Shown: positions 1 through 9,257 of the stretch, one piece after another | Numbering within the stretch: position 1 is the stretch's first letter | Layout: the number at the start of each line of letters is the position of its first letter | Origin: Embleya scabrispora DSM 41855 | GTDB lineage: Bacteria > Actinomycetota > Actinomycetes > Streptomycetales > Streptomycetaceae | DNA length: 64,000 nt | Direction: 5' to 3' | Assembly: GCF_000372745.1 (NCBI RefSeq) | Contig: NZ_KB889629.1 | Span: 17,313-81,312 of the forward strand | Program-made: the position numbers and the translations under genes | The notes under the pieces: generated by a model | The model's database searches: none | What the model was told of the DNA's origin: nothing | What the model saw: only the letters and a program-made list of their open reading frames with translations

Positions 1-128
1 CGCCCCACTGTGGCCGGGCGCTGTTGCGCGGGCGTTTCGGCGTCGTTACGGACCACCCTTCGCGGGTGAAACGGCTACGTAACGCGACCGACGCCGACCG
101 GCAACGGCGCACCCGTACAACCGTCCCC

Positions 129-1136
129 ATGACCATCACCGAGGCGCCCCCCGTCGCCGTACCGGGCCCCAGGCGGCGCCGGCAGCACCTGCCGTCCCGG
201 CCCGGCACCGTTTTGTGGGGTTGGCTGCCCGGAGCCCGGGACCGTCCCGTGCTGCTCGCCGACTCGGGCGAGACGCTGACCGTGGACACGGTGTCGCACG
301 AGGGCCTGCTCGGCGAACAGGGCCGGGACCCGGTGGCCTTCTTCGGCCGGCACCACATCCCGGCCGACCGCGTGCCGGCGGACCACCGCGAGTTGGCCGC
401 GTCCGACGTCGCGCACGACCCGGTCGTGGACGGCCCCCATGTGATCACCGGCCCGATCGCGGTGGCCGGCGCGCGGCCGGGTGACGTACTCGCGGTGCAC
501 CTGCTCGACCTGGCCCCGCGGACCTCCTACGGCGTGCTGACCGAGCGGCACGGCCGGGGTCGCGGCACCCCGCCGGTCACCGTGTGCCCGATCCGGGACG
601 GCTTCGCCCGGGTCCCCACCGCGGCCGGTGACCTGCGGCTGCGGCTGCGGCCGAGCCTGGCGGTACTCGGGGTGGCGACCCCCGACGGCCTGCGCCGCCT
701 GTCCACCCGGGTGGGTTCGCACGGCGGCAACCTCGACCTGCCGATCCTGGGCGCCGGCACCACCCTCCACCTGCCGGTGCAGACCGCCGGCGCCCTGCTC
801 CACCTCGGAGGCCCGCGCCTGGCGCACGGCCACGGCGCGGCGCTGGAGGGACCGCTACGGGTCACCCTGCGCGTCGAGGTCATTCCGTACGAGGTGGTCC
901 GCATACGATTCGGCAACCCCCGCCGCCCGTTCGCGACCACGGCGGACGCGCTGATCCCGCTGGGCATCGCCGCCGACCCGGCCCTCGCGCTGCGCCAGTG
1001 CGCCGCCCAGGGCGAGGAACTGCTGGTCGCCGGACACGGCCTGACCCGCGATCAGGCCCGCACCTACCTGGGCGCCACCGCCGTATTCGGCACCGGCCGC
1101 ACCGGCGCCCACGCCCGGGTGCCCCTGCCGGGATGA
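129..1136 (+). CDS. Acetamidase/formamidase family protein
   Basis: 335 residues from the ATG at 129; an in-frame TTG at 24 would add an Arg-rich, unlikely N-terminus. The protein resembles the FmdA/AmdA fold: an N-terminal beta-rich region, a central 'GPIAVAGARPGDVLAVHLLDL' type stretch (about residues 115-135), and a 'GSHGGNLDLP' segment near residue 200 matching the conserved metal-site Gly/His/Asn/Asp region. The expected role is cytoplasmic hydrolysis of a short-chain amide to acid plus ammonia; the substrate cannot be told. No good Shine-Dalgarno precedes the ATG. It stands alone, 107 bp before the endonuclease V gene. Family assignment is fairly secure, substrate is inference. Confidence 0.8.
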   Translation: MTITEAPPVAVPGPRRRRQHLPSRPGTVLWGWLPGARDRPVLLADSGETLTVDTVSHEGLLGEQGRDPVAFFGRHHIPADRVPADHRELAASDVAHDPVVDGPHVITGPIAVAGARPGDVLAVHLLDLAPRTSYGVLTERHGRGRGTPPVTVCPIRDGFARVPTAAGDLRLRLRPSLAVLGVATPDGLRRLSTRVGSHGGNLDLPILGAGTTLHLPVQTAGALLHLGGPRLAHGHGAALEGPLRVTLRVEVIPYEVVRIRFGNPRRPFATTADALIPLGIAADPALALRQCAAQGEELLVAGHGLTRDQARTYLGATAVFGTGRTGAHARVPLPG

Positions 1137-1243
1137 CGAGGCGGCCCGTCCCGGCCGCCGCCCGGTCGTCGGGCGGGTCACCCGGGCGGCGCCGATCGCC
1201 GATATCGAGCGGTGGCGCGGAACGCCCGGGGTAGCGTTTCGGG

Positions 1244-2011
1244 ATGAGCACCTCTTCCGCGACCGGCGCGGCCGACACGACGGGCGCGGCCGAGGCGATC
1301 GAGGCAACCGCCGCAACCGCCTCAGCCGCGCCCTGGCCTCGGACCACTGCCGAGGCGTTGGCCGTGCAGGATCGGTTGCGCCCGTCGGTGGACACCGTTG
1401 GGCCCGGGCCGGGGCCGACGGATGTGCGATTCGTGGCCGGGTTGGATGTGGCCTACGCCGAGGACTCCGACGAACTGGCCGCGGCCGTGGTGGTGTTGGA
1501 CGCTCGCACGCACGCCGTGGTGGAGCGGTCCGTCGTGCATGGCGTGGCGACCTTTCCGTACGTGCCCGGCCTGTTCGCCTTCCGTGAGGTACCGGCGCTG
1601 TTGGCCGCGCTCGAACAGCTCGACACCACGCCGGACCTGCTCGTCTGTGACGGTCAGGGCCTGGCCCATCCGCGCCGGTTCGGGCTGGCCTGCCACCTCG
1701 GCGTGCTGACCGGGCTGCCGGCCGTCGGGGTCGGGAAGACGTCCTTCGTCGGCGTGTACGAGACGCCGGGGGAGAAGCGGGGTGAGGCGGCCGACCTCGT
1801 GTACGAAGGTGACGTGGTCGGGCGCGCGCTGCGTACCCGCGATGCGATCAAGCCGGTGTTCGTGTCGATCGGCCACGGCGTCGATCTGGACACGGCCTGT
1901 GCGCACGTGCTTGCCCTCACCTCGCGCTACCGCCTCCCGGAAACCACCCGCCAGGCCGACCAGACCTGCCGTCAGGCCCTGAAGACCCACCGGGAAACCA
2001 ATCGGCCGTAG
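1244..2011 (+). CDS. nfi: Endonuclease V (deoxyinosine 3'-endonuclease)
   Basis: 255 residues. Endonuclease V nicks DNA one base 3' of deoxyinosine, starting repair of deaminated adenine. Visible hallmarks in order are GLDVAY (metal-binding Asp), the FPYVPGLFAFRE wedge motif with its Glu, CDGQGLAHPRRFGLACH (second metal Asp and the HPRR block) and VGVGKTSFVG (catalytic Lys). The first 30 or so residues are an Ala/Thr-rich extension not part of the fold. A TAGCGT element lies 6 nt before the ATG and no Shine-Dalgarno is seen, so the mRNA may be leaderless. The last codons and the stop are duplicated just downstream (see repeat). Confidence 0.93.
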   Translation: MSTSSATGAADTTGAAEAIEATAATASAAPWPRTTAEALAVQDRLRPSVDTVGPGPGPTDVRFVAGLDVAYAEDSDELAAAVVVLDARTHAVVERSVVHGVATFPYVPGLFAFREVPALLAALEQLDTTPDLLVCDGQGLAHPRRFGLACHLGVLTGLPAVGVGKTSFVGVYETPGEKRGEAADLVYEGDVVGRALRTRDAIKPVFVSIGHGVDLDTACAHVLALTSRYRLPETTRQADQTCRQALKTHRETNRP

Positions 2012-2049
2012 CCACCGAGCCCCACCGGGAAGCCGAATCGGCCGTAGCC
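1987..2049. repeat. Imperfect 28-bp direct repeat at the end of nfi
   Basis: Two copies at 1987-2013 and 2022-2049, period 35 bp, sharing CCACCGGGAA then AATCGGCCGTAGCC. The first copy contains the nfi stop codon, so the gene's tail has been copied into the spacer. Confidence 0.75.
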
Positions 2050-2133
2050 CACCCGACTCGCGCCGCCGGACTCCCGTCGCCCGACCCGCCCCCTGTCCGG
2101 GCGGACTCCGCAGCCCGTCTCTCCAGCGCGCGA

Positions 2134-2176
2134 AAGAGCCCCCGAACCACCTGCGCAAGGCGGTTCGGGGGCTCTT
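2134..2176. terminator. Bidirectional hairpin between nfi and the ABC permease
   Basis: Perfect 15-bp stem (AAGAGCCCCCGAACC at 2134-2148 with its complement at 2162-2176) around a 13-nt loop. It lies between two convergent genes and ends in CTCTT, so it could stop transcription from both sides. Confidence 0.8.
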
Positions 2177-2245
2177 CGGTCACCGGCTCCCCAAGGGGGG
2201 AGGATGGAGAGCCGGCTGCTTCAAGGGTGGATCACCCGGTGCGGA

Positions 2246-4810
2246 TCAGTCCGTCGCGATCGCTCGCAGGACGTTCATCCGCGCCGCCCGGAAGGCCGGC
2301 ATCACGGCGGCCAGCAGGCCGACCACCGCCGCGGCGATCACGATCCCGATCACGGTGCCCCACGGGATCTCCAGGACGTCCAGGCCCTGCTTGGCCAGCA
2401 GACGCTGAGCCCCGATGCCCCACGCCATGCCGAGCGCGAGCCCGACCAGGGCGCCGAACACCGCGATGACCATGGACTCCAGGCGGATCATCCGGCGGAT
2501 CTGCCGGCGCGAGGCGCCGATCGCCCGCATCAGGCCGATCTCCCTGGTGCGCTCGACCACCGACAGCGCCAGCGTGTTGATCACACCCAGGATCGAGATG
2601 ATGATCGCCAGGCCGAGCAGGCCGTAGATCAGGTAGAGGAACGTGTCGATCTGCTTGCCGATCAGTTCCTTGTAGTCGCTCTGGTCGCGGGCCTGGACCT
2701 GCGGGAAGGGATCGAGCGACGACTTGAGCGCGGCGCCGACCTTCTTCGCGTCCTGACCATTGGCCGCGTTGATACTCACGCTCTGGTACTGCACGTTGGG
2801 GACGAACTTCTTCATGATCGTGTTCGGGATCACGAGCGTTTCGCCCACACCGATGACATCGTCGGACTTCTTGCGGATCGCGCCGACCTCGACCGTGGTC
2901 TTCTGCAGGTTCGGGAAGGCGATCTCGATCTTGCCGCCGATGCCGAGGTGGTGATCCTTGGCGAAGTCCTCGCCGATGGCCGCCTTGCCCGCCGCGATGG
3001 CCGCGTCGCCGCTGCCCTGGAGGTAGGTGGTCTTGATCGTGCCGTCCATGCCCGGGTCCGAGCCGAGGATGAAGTCCTTCTTGGACTTGCCGTCCGCGGT
3101 GATCGTCGCGTTGCTCAGGGTCGTGGCAACGACGTCGCCGACGCCGGGTGTCTTGCGCACCGCCTGGACGATGGGCTCGGGGAAGGTCCCGGTCAGCGAC
3201 TGGACGGTGTAGTCGGCACCCAGGGACTTGTCGATCTGCTTGTCGAACGAGGCCGACATCGACGAGGCCGCGACCGCCATGCCGCTGACCAGGGCGACGC
3301 CGATCATGATCGCCGACGCGGTGGCACCGGTACGGCGCGGGTTGCGCAGCGCGTTCTCCCGGCTGAGCCGGCCCATCGAGCCGAACAGCTTCGGGTACCA
3401 GGAGGCCAGGGCCGGGACCACCGTGCGGGCCAGGAGCGGCGCCAACACGATGAAGCCGAGCAGTGTGAACAGCACGCCCAGACCGAGGAATCCGCCGCCC
3501 TGTCCGCCGTTCTCCGCGGTGGCCCCCGCGACCAGCGCGAGCGCCCCCAGGCCGAACAGCACCGCGCCGATGATCGAGCGGGTCTTGATCGACTTCTGCG
3601 GCGGCGCACCGGCCTCGCGCAGGGCCGCCATCGGGGCGACCTTGCCGGCGCGGCGGGCCGGCACGTACGCGGCGATGACGGTGACGATCACACCGACCAG
3701 GTAGGCCACGATCGGGGTGGAGGTCTTGATCACCAGGGACGTGCCCTTGAGGTTGATCCCGACCGCGCTGATCAGTGCCTTGAGTCCGACGGCCAGGCCG
3801 AGGCCGGCCAGCAGGCCGAGCGTCGAGCCGACCACGCCCAGCAGGACCGCCTCGAGCAGCACCGAGCGGTTCACGTCCGCCCGGCTCGCGCCGATCGCCC
3901 GCATCAGGCCCAACTCACGGGTGCGCTGGGCGACCAGCATCGAGAAGGTGTTGAAGATCAGGAAGATGCCGACCAGCACGGCGACACCGGCGAAGCCGAG
4001 CATCGCGTACTTCATCACGTTCAGGAAGCCGCTCAGCTGGTCGTTGGCGTCCTTGGCGGACTCCGCGGCCGTCTGGACCTCGAGGTTCTTCGGGTCGTTG
4101 AGCAGCTGCTGTACGCGCTGCTTGAGTTCCTTGTCGCCGACCCCGTCCGCGGCGGTCACCGACACCGAGGTGACCAGGTTCGGGTCGCCGAGCAGTCGCT
4201 GCGAGGCGCTCGCGTTGTCGAACGAGAGCAGGGCCGCGCCGGGGTTGGTGGTGGTGAAGGTCACGATGCCGCTGACCTTGACCGGGAACTCGCCGTTCGG
4301 CGCGATCACCCGCAGCTCGTCACCGATCTTGACGTGCTTCTTCTTCGCCGTGTCCGAGTCGATCATCACCTCGGCCGGGCCCTTGGGCGCGGCACCACTG
4401 GTGATCTTGACCGGGGTGCGGTCGGTCTCGAACCAGTTCGTGGCGATCGTCGGCGCGCCCGAGGACGGGCCGACCGACTTGTTGTGCTTGTCGACCACGG
4501 TCAGCGACTCGAGGTTGACGTTGCCGTGCGCCTCCTTGACGCCGTCCACCTTGGCGATCTTTTCGATCAGCGATCGCTGGAGGGTGGGCGTCTCGCCGGT
4601 GACCGCGAGGTCGTTCTTGTCGAACTCGGACTTGGGCTTGACCGAGACGTCCGACGCGGTGGACTTGAACAGGTCGTCGAACGTCTTGGTGATCGTGTCG
4701 GTGAATACCAGGGTGCCGGAGACGAACGCGACCGACAGCAGCACTGCCAGGGCGGACAGCACCATTCGCCCCTTGTGGGCGAGGAAGCTGCGGAACGTGG
4801 CTTTCAACAT
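2246..4810 (-). CDS. ABC transporter permease, FtsX/MacB type (two FtsX domains)
   Basis: 854 residues from the ATG at 4810. An N-terminal membrane anchor (about residues 14-36) is followed by a large extracytoplasmic MacB-type periplasmic core domain, three membrane segments with an FtsX domain (about 265-400), two central segments, a second extracytoplasmic domain and a second FtsX domain reaching the C-terminus. Both FtsX domains carry the (T/R)RELGLMRAIGASR-like loop that couples to the ATPase. The start lies 22 bp after the ATPase gene, so the two form an operon. The family exports lipoproteins, peptides or drugs, or passes a mechanical signal to cell-wall enzymes; the substrate here is unknown. 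No linked two-component system is present. Confidence 0.92.
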   Translation of the reverse strand: MLKATFRSFLAHKGRMVLSALAVLLSVAFVSGTLVFTDTITKTFDDLFKSTASDVSVKPKSEFDKNDLAVTGETPTLQRSLIEKIAKVDGVKEAHGNVNLESLTVVDKHNKSVGPSSGAPTIATNWFETDRTPVKITSGAAPKGPAEVMIDSDTAKKKHVKIGDELRVIAPNGEFPVKVSGIVTFTTTNPGAALLSFDNASASQRLLGDPNLVTSVSVTAADGVGDKELKQRVQQLLNDPKNLEVQTAAESAKDANDQLSGFLNVMKYAMLGFAGVAVLVGIFLIFNTFSMLVAQRTRELGLMRAIGASRADVNRSVLLEAVLLGVVGSTLGLLAGLGLAVGLKALISAVGINLKGTSLVIKTSTPIVAYLVGVIVTVIAAYVPARRAGKVAPMAALREAGAPPQKSIKTRSIIGAVLFGLGALALVAGATAENGGQGGGFLGLGVLFTLLGFIVLAPLLARTVVPALASWYPKLFGSMGRLSRENALRNPRRTGATASAIMIGVALVSGMAVAASSMSASFDKQIDKSLGADYTVQSLTGTFPEPIVQAVRKTPGVGDVVATTLSNATITADGKSKKDFILGSDPGMDGTIKTTYLQGSGDAAIAAGKAAIGEDFAKDHHLGIGGKIEIAFPNLQKTTVEVGAIRKKSDDVIGVGETLVIPNTIMKKFVPNVQYQSVSINAANGQDAKKVGAALKSSLDPFPQVQARDQSDYKELIGKQIDTFLYLIYGLLGLAIIISILGVINTLALSVVERTREIGLMRAIGASRRQIRRMIRLESMVIAVFGALVGLALGMAWGIGAQRLLAKQGLDVLEIPWGTVIGIVIAAAVVGLLAAVMPAFRAARMNVLRAIATD

Positions 4811-4832
4811 GGTGGGGGACTCTCCGCCTGTT

Positions 4833-5612
4833 TCAGCTGGTCCGGGCGCCGTCGAAGCGCTTCATGCGCTCCAGCACGGCGTCGGACGTGGGACGCAGCA
4901 TTTCGTCGACGATTCGACCGTCTGCCAGGAACAGGACCCGGTCCGCGTAGGACGCCGCGTTCGGGTCGTGGGTGACCATCACGATGGTCTGACCGAGCTC
5001 GTTGACACTGCGCCGCAGGAAGGCCAGCACCTCGGCGCCGGAGCGCGAGTCGAGGTTGCCGGTCGGCTCGTCACCGAAGATGATCTCGGGCCGGCTGGCC
5101 AGCGCGCGGGCGCACGCGACGCGCTGCTGCTGACCACCGGAGAGCTCGCTCGGGCGGTGCTTGAGCCGGTCGCGCAGGCCGACGGTCTCGATCACGGTGT
5201 CCAGCCACGCCTTGTCCGGCTTGCGGCCCGCGATGTCCATCGGCAGCGTGATGTTCTCCAGCGCGGTCAGCGTGGGGAGCAGGTTGAACGCCTGGAAGAT
5301 GAAACCGATGTTGTCGCGACGAAGCTTGGTGAGCGCCTTGTCCTTGAGACCGGTGATCTCGGTGTCGCCGATCCAACTCTTGCCGCTGCTCACCGAGTCG
5401 AGGCCGGCGAGGCAGTGCATCAGGGTCGACTTGCCGGAGCCGGAGGGGCCCATGATCGCGGTGAACTGACCACGACCGATCTGGACGTCCACGCTGTCGA
5501 GAGCGACGACTCGGGTCTCGCCTTCGCCGTACGCCTTGGTGAGCTGCTGCGCGCGGGCGGCGATCGTGCCCCTGGAGTCCGCGTCGGTCATGGCAGCCGT
5601 GGCCGTGGTCAC
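4833..5612 (-). CDS. ABC transporter ATP-binding protein, MacB/LolD type
   Basis: 259 residues from a GTG at 5612, chosen because GGGGGA sits 7 nt upstream; the internal ATG at 5591 has no ribosome site and the longer reading frame to 5852 is Arg/Pro-rich. All nucleotide-binding motifs are intact: Walker A GPSGSGKST, the Q-loop FQAFNLLPTLTALENI, signature LSGGQQQR, Walker B IIFGDEPTGNLD and the H-loop VTHD. It pairs with the FtsX-type permease downstream to form a class of exporter that acts in the inner leaflet using ATP. Confidence 0.93.
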   Translation of the reverse strand: MTTATAAMTDADSRGTIAARAQQLTKAYGEGETRVVALDSVDVQIGRGQFTAIMGPSGSGKSTLMHCLAGLDSVSSGKSWIGDTEITGLKDKALTKLRRDNIGFIFQAFNLLPTLTALENITLPMDIAGRKPDKAWLDTVIETVGLRDRLKHRPSELSGGQQQRVACARALASRPEIIFGDEPTGNLDSRSGAEVLAFLRRSVNELGQTIVMVTHDPNAASYADRVLFLADGRIVDEMLRPTSDAVLERMKRFDGARTS

Positions 5613-5923
5613 GAGTCTGTCCCCCAGTCGAGGTGGTGATGGTTGCGCTCCGCGTTTTGCAGTGCACAGGTTCACCGTAGGGGTGATGAGGGGTTGGCGA
5701 ATCCTCTCGAAGGACAGATCCGGTCGTCCTACGCAGGGAGGACCCCGGGTACGCCGAACGACCCTTCCCCCTAGGGGAGCCCCGTACCGGTGAGGTATGT
5801 CTCGTAGCGGAGTCGACGACTCGTCACGCTCCGTACACCTCGCCCGTACCAACGATCCGTATCCGCCCCCGGGTTCCCGAAATGTCGCGGCCGGTGTCGG
5901 CGCGCCCCGAGAGGAGGGTGCCG
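5613..5923. other. Intergenic region upstream of the ABC exporter operon
   Basis: 311 bp with no gene. It must hold the exporter promoter. It contains a short dyad, TCCCC-CTA-GGGGA, at 5766-5778, about 155 bp before the GTG start, which could be an operator. Nothing else is recognisable. Confidence 0.5.
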
Positions 5924-6916
5924 TCAGCCTTGCGAGGGATCTTCCGTGGGCCGGTGGTTGGCCATGATCGCCGCGCCGACTTCGGCCATGGCGCGGCGCA
6001 GGCTCGGCGGGGACACGGCCTCCACATGCGCGCCCAGCGCGGTCAGTTGGTCCACCGCGATTTCCTCGGACTCGGTGTGCAGTCGCAGCTCACGCCAACC
6101 GGCCGGGTCCGGTGGTCCGGCCGAGGCGAGCGCGTCCGCGGCGACCACCGGGCCGAAGACGCGGGGCAGTTGGCGCAAGCCGTACGGTGAGACCCGGATC
6201 ACGCAGGCCGACCGCATCAGCGAGCGGGCGAAGTCGTCGTTGTTGTGGGCCCACCACGCGCCTAGGTCGAAGCCGTCGGGACGCTCGCAGCGCTCGGGTC
6301 GGGTGCTTGCGGCCACCACCCGGGCCACCCGGTAGCTGCGGATGTCGGTGCGGTGGCGGGCGACCAGATACCAGACGCCCGCCTTGAGGACCAGGCCGAG
6401 CGGGTCCAGTCGGCGGGCCACCTCGCGGTCGCGGCGCGCGTAGCGCAGGTCGAGTCGGCGACCGGTCCACGCCGCACTCGCGATCTCGGTCAGGCACGGG
6501 ACGTCCTCGTCGTGCTGGAACCAGCCCGGCGCGTCCAGGTGGAAGCGCTGCCGGACCCGACCCGCGCGGGTACGCAGGTCGGCGGGCAACGTGGCCATCA
6601 CCTTGGTCTGCGCCGCGACGAGCACGGTGGCCAGGCCCAGCGCGTCGGCGGCGTGCGGCGCGCCGGACAGGAACAGCGCGGCCGCCTCGTCTCCGGTGAG
6701 CCCGTCCAGCCTGGTCCGCCAGCCCTCGACCAGCCGGATCCCGCCGTGCGGCCCGGTCTCGGTCCACAGCGGTACGCCGGATGCCTGGAGCGCGGCGACG
6801 TCGCGGTAGACGGTACGGACCGACACCTCCAACTCGGTGGCCAGCTCGGCGGCGGTCGCCCCGCCGGGTCGGTTCTGCAGGTGGAGCAGCAGCGCCACCA
6901 GTCGGCCGGATCGCAT
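5924..6916 (-). CDS. WYL-domain transcriptional regulator (YafY/DeoR-like)
   Basis: 330 residues. An N-terminal HTH_11 winged helix (about residues 4-58, with ATAAELATELEVSVRTVYRDVAALQASG) is followed by a WYL domain (about 140-220, including LGLVLKAGVWYLVARH) and a WCX C-terminal region. Such proteins are ligand- or nucleic-acid-sensing regulators. It is divergent from the PNPOx-fold gene with 63 bp between starts, and a 15-bp dyad lies in that gap, so it probably controls itself and its neighbour. The inducer is unknown. Confidence 0.93.
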   Translation of the reverse strand: MRSGRLVALLLHLQNRPGGATAAELATELEVSVRTVYRDVAALQASGVPLWTETGPHGGIRLVEGWRTRLDGLTGDEAAALFLSGAPHAADALGLATVLVAAQTKVMATLPADLRTRAGRVRQRFHLDAPGWFQHDEDVPCLTEIASAAWTGRRLDLRYARRDREVARRLDPLGLVLKAGVWYLVARHRTDIRSYRVARVVAASTRPERCERPDGFDLGAWWAHNNDDFARSLMRSACVIRVSPYGLRQLPRVFGPVVAADALASAGPPDPAGWRELRLHTESEEIAVDQLTALGAHVEAVSPPSLRRAMAEVGAAIMANHRPTEDPSQG

Positions 6917-6940
6917 GACACGAAACTAGCTCGGAATCCT

Positions 6941-6955
6941 TGCCAACTGTTGTCA
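6941..6955. promoter_or_regulatory. Dyad in the WYL/PNPOx divergent promoter
   Basis: TGCCAACTGTTGTCA is a 15-bp palindrome with one mismatched pair, centred 32 bp upstream of the regulator start and 32 bp upstream of the flavoprotein start. This placement fits an operator for the WYL regulator; binding is inferred. Confidence 0.6.
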
Positions 6956-6979
6956 GGGATGACGGCGCAGGATTCGGAT

Positions 6980-7477
6980 ATGACGAGTTGGGCGGAGTTC
7001 GAGAAGGTCGAGCCGCAGTTCGCGGCGACGGTGCGTGAGCGCTTCGGGATGTACAAGCACCACGTGCTGGGCACGGTCCGGCGGGACGGGGCGCCTCGGC
7101 TGAGCGGGCTGGAGGCGGATTTTCGGTTCGAGCAGATGTGGCTCGGCATGATGCCGGGTTCGATGAAGGCGCGGGATCTGCTGCGCGACCCACGATTCTC
7201 GATCTTCGCGAACCCGGGGGAGGGCGCCGAGATGACGCACGGCGACGTGCGGGTGAGCGGGCGGGCGATCGAGGTCGTCGACGACGCGGTCAAGGGTCGG
7301 TATGCGGCCGAGACGATGGCGCCGGAGCCGTTCCATCTGTTTCGGGTGGAGTTGGACGAGGTGAGTCGGATCGGGGTCGAGGGGGAGGAGATCGTGATTC
7401 GGGTCTGGCGGCCGGGTGGCCCCGTGCGCACGATTCGGCGGGGGAACGACTCCGCCCCTGCGCGCGAGGAGGGCTGA
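6980..7477 (+). CDS. Pyridoxamine 5'-phosphate oxidase-fold (flavin/F420-binding) protein
   Basis: 165 residues from the ATG at 6980, which has AGGA 7 nt upstream; an ATG at 6959 is in frame but lacks correct ribosome-site spacing. The fold is a split beta-barrel: GTVRRDGAPRLSGLEADF (strands 1-2), MWLGMMPGSMKARDLLRDPRFSIFANP and DVRVSGRAIEVVDD match the general PNPOx_like layout. Members reduce or oxidise small substrates with FMN, F420 or heme. The specific cofactor and substrate cannot be read from the sequence. The divergent WYL gene is its likely regulator. Confidence 0.85.
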   Translation: MTSWAEFEKVEPQFAATVRERFGMYKHHVLGTVRRDGAPRLSGLEADFRFEQMWLGMMPGSMKARDLLRDPRFSIFANPGEGAEMTHGDVRVSGRAIEVVDDAVKGRYAAETMAPEPFHLFRVELDEVSRIGVEGEEIVIRVWRPGGPVRTIRRGNDSAPAREEG

Positions 7478-7507
7478 GGCCGAGGGTGGCCTGAAGCCGG
7501 GCAGGCC

Positions 7508-7530
7508 GGTCGGCCTCGAGCGCCGGCCGG
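7508..7530. repeat. Copy 1 of a dispersed intergenic repeat
   Basis: GGTCGGCCTCGA followed by GCGCCGGCCGG. A near-identical copy is at 10320-10342 and a one-base-shorter one at 34347-34369. Copies 1 and 3 also share GGCCGAGG(G)TGGCCT about 20 bp upstream (7478-7492 and 34316-34329). Confidence 0.65.
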
Positions 7531-7586
7531 ACCGAAGTGGGTACGGCGGGCGCTCGAGGCTCGGTTGGGGTTGGGGCGGTCAGGGC

Positions 7587-9257
7587 TCAGGTCGGGTCGA
7601 CGGGGGTTGCGGTGGGTTCGTCCTCGGGGGGTGTGCCGGGGGGATTGAGGCCGTGGCCTCGGTGGAGGGTGAGTTCTCGGGTGATGGCGATGTTGGTGAG
7701 GAAGGGGCGGTCGTGACTCGCCACCAGGAGGGCTCCTCGGTAGGCGTTGAGGGCCTGTTCGAGTTGGTGGACCGAGGCCAGGTCCAGGTTGTTGGTGGGC
7801 TCGTCGAGGATCAGTAGGTGCGGCGGCGGGTCGGCGGACAGGAGCGCGGCCAGGACCGCGCGGAAACGCTCGCCGCCGGAGAGGGTGCCCACCCGTTGTT
7901 CGGGGCGGTTGCCCTTGAAGAGGAAGCGGGCGAGTCGGCCGCGCAGTTCCGCGTCCGTCGCCGAAGGCGCGAAGCGGCGCACGTTGGCCAGGACGCTCGC
8001 GTCCTCGTCCAGTACGTCCAGCCGCTGGGGCAGATGGCGCACGCCCTCGACGCCGATTCGCACGGTGCCCTCGGCCGGTTGTTCCGCACCGGTGAGCAGC
8101 CGAAGCAGCGAGGTCTTGCCCGAGCCGTTGTCTCCGATCAGCGCGATGCGTTCGGGGCCGCGGACGATCAGATCCAGGCCGTTCGGCCCGTACAGCCCAT
8201 CCGCGGTGTTCAGGCCCTCGGCCACGAGCACCGTGCGCCCGGCGGGCACCTCGGTCTCGGGCAACTCGATCCGGATCTCCTTGTCCTCGCGGACCGCGTC
8301 CTTGGCCTCGGACAACCGCGTGCGGGCGTCGTCGAGCCGGCCCTCGTGGGTGCCCTTGAGCTTGCCCGCGGAGACCTCGGCGGCCCGTTTGAGGTTGCCC
8401 GCGACGATCTTGGGCAGGCCGCCCTCCAACTGGGCCTTGCGGCCGGTTCGGACCCGGCGGGCCAGTCGTACCTGGGCCTCGGCCAGTTCCCGCTTCTGCT
8501 TGCGCAGGTCGGTCTGTGCGGTGCGGACCAGCCGCTCGGCGGTCGCGCGCTCCTGCTCCAGGACCTCCAGATACGCGCTGAGATTTCCGCCGTAGGCGCG
8601 GGCCCGGTCCGGGAGCAATTCGACGATCCGGTCCACCAGGTCGAGCAGGACCCGGTCGTGGCTGACCACCAGGAGCACGCCCGGATACCCCTGCACCGCG
8701 TCGTACAGCCGCTCGCGCGCGGACGCGTCGAGGTTGTTGGTCGGCTCGTCCAGGAGCAGTACGTCGGGACGACGCAGCAGCAGCGCGGCGAGTCCGAGCA
8801 GTACCGACTCGCCACCGGACAGGGTGCCGACCGTGCGGTCGAGATCGACGTGCGGCAGCCCGAGTCGGTCCAGTTGGGCCCGGGCGCGTTCCTCGACGTC
8901 CCAGTCGTCGCCGACCGCGTCGAAGTGCCGTACATCCGCGTCGCCGCCCTCGATCGCCAACAGCGCGGCGCGCGTTCGGGCGATGCCCAGTACGTCGTCG
9001 ACGCGACGGGCCGCGTCGAGCGGGAGGTGCTGCGGCAGGTAGCCGAGGTCGCTGCCGACGGTGATCGACCCGGAGGTGGGTCGCAGGATGCCGGCGATCA
9101 GCTTGAGCAGGGTCGACTTGCCCGCGCCGTTGACCCCGACCAGGCCGGTTCGGCCGTTGCCGATGGCCAGGTCCAGGCCGGTGCAGACCGGGGTGCCGTC
9201 GGGCCAGGCGAAGGACAGGTCGGAACAAACGATCGCGGGTGCGGTCGGAAAAGACAT
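7587..9257 (-). CDS. ABC-F family ATPase (ribosome-associated type)
   Basis: 556 residues from the ATG at 9257 (GGGAG 6 nt upstream; the longer frame is Arg/Ser-rich). Two ABC cassettes without membrane segments: Walker A GVNGAGKST and GDNGSGKTS, signatures LSGGE twice, Walker B VLLLDEPTNNLD and LLILDEPTNNLD, joined by a charged helical linker (about residues 245-320) as in ABC-F proteins. Members act on the ribosomal E-site, either as housekeeping translation factors or as antibiotic-resistance ribosome protectors. Which applies is not clear; the about 200-nt leader favours drug-controlled expression. It follows the yoaK-like gene, and its promoter overlaps that gene's end. Confidence 0.93.
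   Translation of the reverse strand: MSFPTAPAIVCSDLSFAWPDGTPVCTGLDLAIGNGRTGLVGVNGAGKSTLLKLIAGILRPTSGSITVGSDLGYLPQHLPLDAARRVDDVLGIARTRAALLAIEGGDADVRHFDAVGDDWDVEERARAQLDRLGLPHVDLDRTVGTLSGGESVLLGLAALLLRRPDVLLLDEPTNNLDASARERLYDAVQGYPGVLLVVSHDRVLLDLVDRIVELLPDRARAYGGNLSAYLEVLEQERATAERLVRTAQTDLRKQKRELAEAQVRLARRVRTGRKAQLEGGLPKIVAGNLKRAAEVSAGKLKGTHEGRLDDARTRLSEAKDAVREDKEIRIELPETEVPAGRTVLVAEGLNTADGLYGPNGLDLIVRGPERIALIGDNGSGKTSLLRLLTGAEQPAEGTVRIGVEGVRHLPQRLDVLDEDASVLANVRRFAPSATDAELRGRLARFLFKGNRPEQRVGTLSGGERFRAVLAALLSADPPPHLLILDEPTNNLDLASVHQLEQALNAYRGALLVASHDRPFLTNIAITRELTLHRGHGLNPPGTPPEDEPTATPVDPT

Noticed and set aside
2204-4975. 923-residue open frame opposite the FtsX permease
   Set aside because: It is Arg/His/Gly/Asp-rich, has no family resemblance and lies wholly opposite a well-supported gene; a product of high GC at third positions.
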